DNA of 64,000 nt, from contig NZ_FOIB01000001.1 in assembly GCF_900111765.1 (NCBI RefSeq), positions 310,001 to 374,000 of the forward strand. The letters are read 5' to 3'. Source of the DNA: Myxococcus fulvus (GTDB lineage Bacteria > Myxococcota > Myxococcia > Myxococcales > Myxococcaceae). Positions 15,677 through 22,733 of the stretch are shown here, piece by piece; within the stretch, counting starts at the first letter, position 1, and each line of letters starts with the position of its first letter. The notes beneath the pieces are model-generated. The model did no database searches. It was not told where the DNA came from and saw nothing but the letters and a program-made list of their open reading frames with translations. The translations under genes and the position numbers were made by a program.

Positions 15677-17493
15677 TCGCGTGTCCTCGCGTACATCTCT
15701 TCCACCAGCTTGGAGTGCAGCTCGAGCACCGCCTTGCGGCGCACCTTGAGGGATGCCGTCACCTCGCCCGCGTCCTGTGTCATCTCGCGCTCGAGCAGTC
15801 GGAACGTCCGCACCTGCTCTACGCGCGCCAGCGTCTCGTTCGCGCGTGTGACTTCCTCCTCGATGAGCTTGCGCACCTCGGGCCGCTGCGTGAGGTCCGT
15901 GTACGAGGTGAAGGCCAGCTTGCGGCGCAGCGCCCAGTCCGCCACCGTCTCCGGGTCCACCTGCACCAGCGCGGTGACGAAGGGGCGCCGGTCGCCGATG
16001 GCCACCGCTTCCTTGATGTATGGGCTGTTCTTCAGTGCGTTCTGGATGCGCTCGGGCGACAGGTTCTTCCCACCCGACGTGATGAGGATTTCGCGCTTGC
16101 GGCCGGTGATGCGCAGATACCCGTCCGCGTCGATTTCGCCCAGGTCTCCGGTGCGCAGCCAGCCCTGCGCGTCGCGCACCTCGGCGGTGGCCTCCGGCTT
16201 GTTGAGGTAGCCGAGGAACACGTTGCTGCCGCGCACCAGCACCTCGCCGTCCTCGTCCAGCCGGCACTCCACGCCGGGCACGGGACGCCCCACGGTGCCG
16301 AGTCGCGTCGCGCCCGGGATGTTGAGGTGGCTGGTGCCCGCGCTCTCCGTCTGCCCGTAGCCCTCGTAGATGCGGACGCCCACGCTGTCGTACCAGGCGA
16401 GCAGCTCCGGGGAGATGGGCGCCGCGCCGGAGATGGGGAACCGGCAGCGCCTCAGTCCCAGTCGCTCCTGGAGCGGGCGGTAGACGAGCAAATCGCCCAC
16501 GCGCCACGCGAGCGCGTCCCACCAGCGCCGCTGACCTGTCCGCTCGCGCTCGCGAATCCCAGCGCCCAGGCGGGTGAAGGTCTCGAACAAGGTGCGCTTG
16601 AGCCACGAGGCGTCGCGCATCTTCACCATCACCACCGCGTGCATCTTCTCCCAGATGCGCGGCACGCCCAGGAACACCGTGGGGGACACCTCGGCCACGT
16701 CCTGCTGCACCGTCTCCAGCGCCTCGCCGAAGTGGACCTTGCCGCCGACGGCCAGGGGCAACAGCAGGCTGAACAGCTTCTCCGCGACGTGACACAGCGG
16801 CAGGTACGAGACGACGCTGTCCTCCTGCCCCAACCCGAGCTGCGCGGTGAAGGTCGCGGACCCCTCGAGCATGTTGCGGCTCGACACCAGCGCGCCCTTC
16901 GGTGCCCCCGTGGTGCCCGAGGTGTAGATGACCATCGCCGGCTCATCCGGACTGCGCGCGGCGAGCTGCGCCTTCAGCCACCCGGGCTCCCGCTCCAACA
17001 GCGCGCGCCCTTCCTCCAGGAAGTGCTCCCAGAGGCGCAGCCGTGAGTCCTCCACGCCGCGCAGGCCCCTCGGCTCGACGACGAGCACGTGCTCGACGGA
17101 GGGCGTCTCGTCGGCGACGGCGGTCACCTTGTCGTACTGCTCCTGGTCCTCGCAGAGCACCACGCGACAGCGCGCGTCGTTGAGGATGTACGCCACGTCC
17201 GCGGCGGGGTTCGTCTGGTAGATGCCCACGCCGCGCGCGCCGAGCACCTGCGCGCCCAGGTCCGTGAACAGCCACTCGGGCCGGTTGTCGCTGAGGATGG
17301 CGACCGAGTCACCGGCGCGCACGCCCAGCTCCCACAGCATCCTCGCCGTCCACCCGACGCGCTCCAGGTAGCCCTGGAAGGACAGCTCCCGCCAGATGCC
17401 CAGACGCTTCTCGCGGAGGGCCACCGCATGCGGATGCCGCTCCGCGCGCAGGTAGAGCTGGCCCGGCAGGCTCAGCGGCAACGCCGTGCTCAT
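15673..17493 (-). CDS. AMP-forming acyl-CoA ligase (long-chain type)
   Basis: A 606-aa adenylate-forming enzyme that activates a carboxylic acid with ATP and CoA. Motifs are YTSGTTGAPKGALVS (about residue 190), GYGQTES, and TGDLGEIDADGYLRITGRKREI followed by the GGKNLSPE segment with the likely catalytic Lys. Length and layout match the FACL/FadD15 group. It overlaps both neighbours (livG and livH) by four bases, so it is made together with the importer. This suggests the imported acid is activated on entry; similar importer-ligase operons exist in other proteobacteria. Confidence 0.92.
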   Translation of the reverse strand: MSTALPLSLPGQLYLRAERHPHAVALREKRLGIWRELSFQGYLERVGWTARMLWELGVRAGDSVAILSDNRPEWLFTDLGAQVLGARGVGIYQTNPAADVAYILNDARCRVVLCEDQEQYDKVTAVADETPSVEHVLVVEPRGLRGVEDSRLRLWEHFLEEGRALLEREPGWLKAQLAARSPDEPAMVIYTSGTTGAPKGALVSSRNMLEGSATFTAQLGLGQEDSVVSYLPLCHVAEKLFSLLLPLAVGGKVHFGEALETVQQDVAEVSPTVFLGVPRIWEKMHAVVMVKMRDASWLKRTLFETFTRLGAGIRERERTGQRRWWDALAWRVGDLLVYRPLQERLGLRRCRFPISGAAPISPELLAWYDSVGVRIYEGYGQTESAGTSHLNIPGATRLGTVGRPVPGVECRLDEDGEVLVRGSNVFLGYLNKPEATAEVRDAQGWLRTGDLGEIDADGYLRITGRKREILITSGGKNLSPERIQNALKNSPYIKEAVAIGDRRPFVTALVQVDPETVADWALRRKLAFTSYTDLTQRPEVRKLIEEEVTRANETLARVEQVRTFRLLEREMTQDAGEVTASLKVRRKAVLELHSKLVEEMYARTRE

Positions 17494-18260
17494 GCCGCCA
17501 CCGCCCCGCCGACGTACGCGCTGAGCACTCGCGAGTCCTCACGCAGCGCCGAGGGCGGCCCGTTCGCGATGACGCGCCCCCTGTCCAGCACCGTCACCTG
17601 TGTGGCCAGGTCCATCACGAAGCGCAGCTCGTGACCGATGAGCACCTGTGTCACCCCCAGCTCGTGACGGATGTCGAGCAGGTGGTTGGCCATGTCCTCG
17701 GTCTCCTCCTGGTTGAGCCCGGCGGTGGGCTCGTCCAGGAGCAGCAGCTTCGGTTCCATGCACAGCGCGCGGCCCAGCTCCACGCGCTTGCGGATGCCGT
17801 AGGGCAGCACCGACACGGGCATCCACCGGTAGTGCTCCAGCGAGAGGAAGTCGATGACCTCCTCGGCCTTCTCCCGGTGACGCACCTCTTCCGCCCGAGC
17901 GCCGCGCGTCCAGAAGAGGTGACGCAAGAGCCCCGTGCGGTACTTCGGGTGTCGGCCGAGCAGCAGGTTCTCCAGCACCGTGAGGTGCTCGAAGAGCGCC
18001 AGGTTCTGGAACATCCGCGACACGCCGCGACGGGCGATCTCCGGCGGCTCCAGGCCCGTGAGCGACTGTCCCTCCAATCGCACGCGCCCCTCCATGTGAC
18101 GGTGGATGCCGCTGACGCAGTTGAAGAGGCTGCTCTTGCCCGCGCCGTTGGGACCAATCACGGCGTGCAGCGCGCCGGCCTCGATGCAGAACGAGACTCC
18201 ATCCAGGGCTCGCACCCCGGAGAAGGACAGGCCCACGTTGTCGAGCTCCAGCAAGGCCAT
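17490..18260 (-). CDS. livG: Liv-type ABC transporter ATPase (LivG)
   Basis: A 256-aa ABC ATPase: Walker A GPNGAGKSS (about 36-44), signature LPYGIRKRVELGRAL, Walker B KLLLLDEPTAGL and switch His in IGHELRFVMDL. The GVSRMFQNLALF segment and the TAGLNQEE form after Walker B are LivG features. The stop overlaps the ligase start by four bases. The protein powers uptake together with LivF. Confidence 0.94.
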   Translation of the reverse strand: MALLELDNVGLSFSGVRALDGVSFCIEAGALHAVIGPNGAGKSSLFNCVSGIHRHMEGRVRLEGQSLTGLEPPEIARRGVSRMFQNLALFEHLTVLENLLLGRHPKYRTGLLRHLFWTRGARAEEVRHREKAEEVIDFLSLEHYRWMPVSVLPYGIRKRVELGRALCMEPKLLLLDEPTAGLNQEETEDMANHLLDIRHELGVTQVLIGHELRFVMDLATQVTVLDRGRVIANGPPSALREDSRVLSAYVGGAVAA

Positions 18261-18277
18261 GCTTCACCCTTCACGTT

Positions 18278-19084
18278 TCAAGACAGCCAGCGACGCTTGC
18301 GGCGGTAGCGCTTCAGCTCGTGGTAGCCGCGCTGCCCCTCGCGGCCGAAGCCCAGGTAGAACTCCTGCACGTCCGGGTCCTCGCGCAGCTTCTCGGCGGG
18401 CCCGTCCAACACCACCTTGCCCGTCTCCAGCACGTACCCGTGGCTGGCCATGCCCAGCGCCACGCGCGCGTTCTGCTCGACGAGCAGCACCGACACGCCC
18501 TCGGCGGCGATGCGCTGAATCAGCTCCGACACCTCGCCCACCGCCTTCGGCGACAGGCCCAGGAACGGCTCGTCCAACAACAACACCCGGGGCCTGCGCA
18601 TCAGCCCCCGACAGATGGCGAGCAGCTGCTGCTCACCGCCGGAGAGATAGCCCGCCTTCTGTCTCCGACGCTCGCGCAGCACCGGGAAGCGCGAGTACGC
18701 GGACTCGACCAGCTCCTTGCGCGCCTGCGCGCCCATGCCGAAGCCGCCCGCGAGCAGGTTCTCCTCCACGGACAGCTCGCCGAGGATGCGTCGGCCCTCC
18801 AGCACCTGCACCACGCCCGCGTGCACGCGGCCATCGGTGGACAGGGCCAGCAAGTCCCGCCCGGACAGCTCCACCCGACCCTGGGTGATGGCGCCGTCGT
18901 GCAGGTCCAGCAGGCCGCTGATGGCGCGCAACGCGGTGGACTTGCCCGCGCCGTTGGGCCCGAGGAGGGCCACCACGCCCTGGTGGGGGACCTCCAGGGT
19001 GATGCCTCGCAAGGCACGCACCGCCGAGTGGTAGACGACCTGGAGGTTCTGCACGCGCAGCAGCGGAGGACTACTTGCTGTCAT
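18278..19084 (-). CDS. livF: Liv-type ABC transporter ATPase (LivF)
   Basis: A 268-aa ABC ATPase: Walker A GPNGAGKST, signature LSGGEQQLLAICRGLM, Walker B RVLLLDEPFLGLSP and EQNARVALGMASHGYVLETG, all LivF-like. It is longer than most LivF at the C-terminus, ending in a basic RYRRKRRW stretch. The start overlaps the end of the substrate-binding protein gene by 14 bases. Confidence 0.93.
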   Translation of the reverse strand: MTASSPPLLRVQNLQVVYHSAVRALRGITLEVPHQGVVALLGPNGAGKSTALRAISGLLDLHDGAITQGRVELSGRDLLALSTDGRVHAGVVQVLEGRRILGELSVEENLLAGGFGMGAQARKELVESAYSRFPVLRERRRQKAGYLSGGEQQLLAICRGLMRRPRVLLLDEPFLGLSPKAVGEVSELIQRIAAEGVSVLLVEQNARVALGMASHGYVLETGKVVLDGPAEKLREDPDVQEFYLGFGREGQRGYHELKRYRRKRRWLS

Positions 19085-20363
19085 CGGCGGCCTTCGCGGC
19101 GGGCGTGCCCAGCGCCTTGGGCGGCGCGTAGCCCGCGACGACGCTCCAGCTCCCCTGGTCCAGCACGGGCTTGAGCACCCGCACCTGGAGGGCCGTCGCG
19201 TAGGGGAAGCGGGACAGGTCCACCGTCTCCGCCGTCAGTCCACCCGCGGTGGTGCGCTGGATGTTCTTGAGCGCCTTGAGGTAGCCGGCGCGCGTGACGT
19301 CCTTCGCCTCGAGGGCGGCCTTCAGCGCCTCCAACTGCACGCGGCCCTGGACGTAGGACGCCAGCGTGTAGAAGTCCTTCGGCGTGTCGGGGTACTTCGC
19401 GTGCAGCGCGACGAAGTCCTTCATGCCCGGCACGTCGTCACCCCAGAAGGTGAGCCCGGTGGCCCAGTAGAAGTTCGCGAAGACGGGCGCGGGGATGACC
19501 TTCGGGTCGAAGAAGCGGTCCACCCACGCGGGTGTCTGTCCAATCCAGGTCGGCTGATACTTGAGCTGCGCGGCCGTGCCGAGGATGGGACCGGAGGCCC
19601 CGGGCAGCACCGTGAGCAGCACGTAGTTTGCGCCGGACTGCTGGAGCGCGGTGACGACGGCGGCGAAGTCCTTCTGGCCTGGCGCCACGCTCTGCTGCGA
19701 GACGACGGTGACGCCGTGGTGCTTCGCGGCCTCCGTCCAGCCCTCCAGCCCGTCCTTCCCGTAGTCGTCACCCTGCGCGACGATGGCGGCCTTCACCTTG
19801 TCCGCGCCGCCCGCGTGCTCCACCGCCCAGTCGAGGGCGCGCATCGCCTCCAGCTTGTAGGACGCGCCGATGGGCGGCGTGTACTGGTGCCGCGCCATCT
19901 CCGACGACTGTGACGCGGGGAAGGCGACCAGGTTGTCCGCCGTGAGCTTGTCGCGCAGGGGCAGGGTGTTGGGCGTGCCGAAGCTGGTGCCCAGGAACAG
20001 CACCTGCTCGTGGATGTCGCTGTACGCCTGCACCGCGTTCTGCGGGTTGTAGGCGTGGTCGCGCTCCACCAGCTCCACGCGCCAGCCCGGAGGCAGCAGC
20101 CCCGAGTCGCCCGCGTTCACCTGTCTCGCGAGCAGCCGCTTGCCCGCGGCGAAGGGCTTGCCGATGGCGGCGCCAGGACCGCTCTCGTCGTTGAGCGCGC
20201 CGATGTAGACGACCTTCTTCTCCAGGTCGACACCCTTGTCTGTCTTGATGTCCGACAGGGCGGCGGGACGCGCCTGCGTGCCCTCCGGAGTCGGAGCTTC
20301 GTCCTTCTTGCAAGCCATCAAACAGAAAGCTGTCGCCAGGAGTCCGACCACGAGCCGTTGCAT
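19071..20363 (-). CDS. livK: Substrate-binding lipoprotein of the Liv-type importer
   Basis: A 430-aa periplasmic-binding protein of the LivK/Leu-Ile-Val type. The N-terminus MQRLVVGLLATAFCLMACKK is a lipoprotein signal with the acylated Cys in LMAC. Family segments include YIGALNDESGPGA and AIVAQGDDYGKDGLEGW. Start 20363 is preceded by GGAGGTT at good spacing; the frame upstream of it runs through the promoter and operators. It is the first gene of the seven-gene importer operon. The many aromatic residues in the second lobe suggest a hydrophobic ligand, which is inference. Confidence 0.92.
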   Translation of the reverse strand: MQRLVVGLLATAFCLMACKKDEAPTPEGTQARPAALSDIKTDKGVDLEKKVVYIGALNDESGPGAAIGKPFAAGKRLLARQVNAGDSGLLPPGWRVELVERDHAYNPQNAVQAYSDIHEQVLFLGTSFGTPNTLPLRDKLTADNLVAFPASQSSEMARHQYTPPIGASYKLEAMRALDWAVEHAGGADKVKAAIVAQGDDYGKDGLEGWTEAAKHHGVTVVSQQSVAPGQKDFAAVVTALQQSGANYVLLTVLPGASGPILGTAAQLKYQPTWIGQTPAWVDRFFDPKVIPAPVFANFYWATGLTFWGDDVPGMKDFVALHAKYPDTPKDFYTLASYVQGRVQLEALKAALEAKDVTRAGYLKALKNIQRTTAGGLTAETVDLSRFPYATALQVRVLKPVLDQGSWSVVAGYAPPKALGTPAAKAADDSK

Positions 20364-20450
20364 CGCAACCTCCCCGTCAGATTCGTGGCGGCACAGTAAC
20401 CACACTCGCTCGGAAGAGAAAAGACAGTCACCGGTAATTCGATGGCTGTA

Positions 20451-20506
20451 TTTCGCAGGGCGGAACTTCCCGGCGGCGTGTTTTGACTGTGTTTCGCACG
20501 GCGAAA
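20451..20506. promoter_or_regulatory. Likely IclR operators upstream of the importer operon
   Basis: Two copies of the palindrome found at 5861-5875 occur here: TTTCGC-AGG-GCGGAA (20451-20465, one mismatch) and TTTCGC-ACG-GCGAAA (20492-20506, perfect). Their starts are 41 bases apart, close to four helical turns. They lie 88-143 bases upstream of the livK start, inside a 323-base intergenic region (20364-20686) in which I see no gene. A shared regulator with the beta-oxidation arm is the simplest reading. Confidence 0.7.
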
Positions 20507-20686
20507 TGTCTCGCGCGGATGATGCATCGCGCAAGGCCGCGGCGCGCAGTCTGGATGTGCTTTGTCAGGAGGAGCGGACGGGGACACGCCGGTGGCGGCG
20601 GTCCTCCCAGTCCAGCGAACACGTGGCCCACCCGGGCGTGGCGGGTTTCCACCAGGTGGAAAGCCACGTGTCCTGTGCGCGGCGCT

Positions 20687-21187
20687 TCAGTCCAGCGACG
20701 ACTCCGGCAGCGCGGTCTCCGAGGTGACGATGCCATCCGCGTCCGCGTACAGGTGGTGTCCGGGGCGGAAGGTGACACCCGCGAAGCGCACCTCGACGTC
20801 GCGCTGGCCCTCGTTGCGCTTGAAGCTCTTGAGCGGATGCGTGCCCAGCGCCTTCACGCCGAGCGCCATGCGGCCCACCTCCTCCGAATCACGGATGCAG
20901 CCGTTCACCACCACGCCCGCCCAGCCGTTCTGTTGCGCGAGCAGCGCCAGCTGGTCCCCCACCAGCGCGCAGCGGCGGCTGCCGCCTCCATCCACCACGA
21001 GCACCCGACCGTTGCCCTTCTCCTCCAGGGCCTTGCGCACGAGCGAGTTGTCCTCGGGGGCGCGCACGGTGCTGATGGGACCGGTGAACGTGGTGCGTCC
21101 GCCGAAGTCGATGAAGCCGGGCTCGGCGACCTGGAAGTGGGTCGTGCCCGCGTGCGCGTCACACAGGTCCGCCGTCTTGAAGTCCAT
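20687..21187 (-). CDS. rraA: RraA-family protein
   Basis: A 166-aa protein matching RraA over its whole length (TADLCDAH at the start, [28 protein letters not shown] in the middle). RraA inhibits RNase E in E. coli, but the same fold also gives 4-hydroxy-4-methyl-2-oxoglutarate aldolases; the Arg-Asp of GCIRDS is the aldolase metal/substrate pair. Both roles are possible. It is on the same strand as the importer operon but 320 bases upstream with operators between, so it is a separate unit. Confidence 0.9.
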   Translation of the reverse strand: MDFKTADLCDAHAGTTHFQVAEPGFIDFGGRTTFTGPISTVRAPEDNSLVRKALEEKGNGRVLVVDGGGSRRCALVGDQLALLAQQNGWAGVVVNGCIRDSEEVGRMALGVKALGTHPLKSFKRNEGQRDVEVRFAGVTFRPGHHLYADADGIVTSETALPESSLD

Positions 21188-21437
21188 GGGCTGCTCTCCT
21201 GGGAAGGGTGGCCTCGGGGGCCGTCGTCGTCACAGCGCTGTATCACCACCATGTCCAGCCCCCGGGACATCGGCATCACGCCGATGTGCGTTCGGGTGTG
21301 ATTCCCCGGGGATACGTTGACGACGGGTCAACGTGGGGCGTCCCGGGGCCGGCGGTCGATGGGCCGCAGAAGGGGCGGGCATGGGGGCAGGCCACTCGGA
21401 GGGAGGCTCGCCTCGCGCCGCGTGCTATGGAACCCAC

Positions 21438-22733
21438 ATGAATCACGCTCACAGCCAGTCCCTGTTCGCCCGCGCGCAGGCGCGCATCCCGGGCGGAGTG
21501 AACTCCCCGGTGCGCGCCTTCCGTGGCGTCGGAGGAGACCCTGTCTTCTTCCGCGAGGGCTCGGGCGCCTGGCTCACCGACGTGGACGGCAACCGCTACG
21601 TCGACCTGGTGGGGAGCTGGGGGCCGCTCATCCTCGGCCACGCCTACCCGCCCATCGTCGAGGCCATCATCGAGTCGGCCCGTCGCGGCTCGTCGTTCGG
21701 CGCGCCGCACGCGGGCGAGGTGGAGTTCGCGGAGCTCATCTGCGCGACGATGCCGGCGGTGGAGATGGTGCGGCTGGTCTCCAGCGGCACCGAGGCCACC
21801 GTGGCCGCCATCCGCGTGGCGCGCGGCTTCACCGGCCGCGAGCACATCCTCAAGTTCGAGGGCTGCTTCCACGGCGCCGGAGACCCGTTCCTGGTGAAGG
21901 CGGGCAGCGGCGTGGAGACGCTGGGCCTGCCGGACTCACCGGGCGTGCCGGCGGCGCTGGCGAAGCTCACGCTCACCGCGCCCTTCAATGATCTGGCCGC
22001 GGTGGAGCGCATCTTCGAGGAGAAGGGGAAGGACATCGCCTGCGCCATCATCGAGCCGGTGGTGGGCAACATGGGCGTGCTGGTGCCCAAGCAGGGGTAT
22101 CTGCAGGGCTTGCAGGCGCTGTGTCAGAAGCACGGCGTGCTGCTGGTGCTCGACGAGGTGATGACGGGCTTCCGGCTGGCGCGCGGCGGGGCGCAGGAGC
22201 TGTACGGGCTGAAGCCGGACCTGACGACGATGGCGAAGGTGATTGGCGGCGGCATGCCGCTGGGCGCCTACGGTGGCCGCGCGGACATCATGCGCAAGGT
22301 GGCGCCGGCGGGGCCGGTGTACCAGTCCGGCACGTTGTCGGGGAACCCGGTGGCGGTGGCGGCGGGGCTCGCGTGCCTCAAGGCGCTGGCGGCGCCCGGG
22401 ACGTACGCGCGGCTGGAGCAGGTGAGCCGGATGTTGGAGGAGGGCTTCATCGCGGAGGCGAAGGAGGCGGGGGTGCCCGTCACCGTCAACCGTGTGGGCA
22501 GCATGCTGACGGTGTTCTTCACCGAGCAGCCGGTGTTCGACTACACGAGCGCGAAGACGTCCGACACGGGGCGCTTCGGTCGCTTCTTCCACGCCATGTT
22601 GGATGCGGGCGTGTACCTGCCGCCGAGCCAGTTCGAAGCGGCCTTCGTCTCGTTGGCGATGGGCGAGGCGGAGGTGGCGCACGTGCTGGGAGCGGCGAGA
22701 AAGGCCTTCCGCTCGCTTGGCCAGACCGGTTGA
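21438..22733 (+). CDS. hemL: Glutamate-1-semialdehyde 2,1-aminomutase
   Basis: A 431-aa PLP enzyme making 5-aminolevulinate in tetrapyrrole synthesis (C5 pathway). Diagnostic segments are RIPGGVNSPVRAF at the N-terminus, SSGTEATVAAIRVAR, KFEGCFHGAGDPFLVKAGSG and the PLP lysine in MAKVIGGGMPLGAYGG. Length equals the family norm with start 21438; a frame-open extension to 21333 lacks family similarity. The following kinase gene overlaps its 3' end. Confidence 0.95.
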   Translation: MNHAHSQSLFARAQARIPGGVNSPVRAFRGVGGDPVFFREGSGAWLTDVDGNRYVDLVGSWGPLILGHAYPPIVEAIIESARRGSSFGAPHAGEVEFAELICATMPAVEMVRLVSSGTEATVAAIRVARGFTGREHILKFEGCFHGAGDPFLVKAGSGVETLGLPDSPGVPAALAKLTLTAPFNDLAAVERIFEEKGKDIACAIIEPVVGNMGVLVPKQGYLQGLQALCQKHGVLLVLDEVMTGFRLARGGAQELYGLKPDLTTMAKVIGGGMPLGAYGGRADIMRKVAPAGPVYQSGTLSGNPVAVAAGLACLKALAAPGTYARLEQVSRMLEEGFIAEAKEAGVPVTVNRVGSMLTVFFTEQPVFDYTSAKTSDTGRFGRFFHAMLDAGVYLPPSQFEAAFVSLAMGEAEVAHVLGAARKAFRSLGQTG

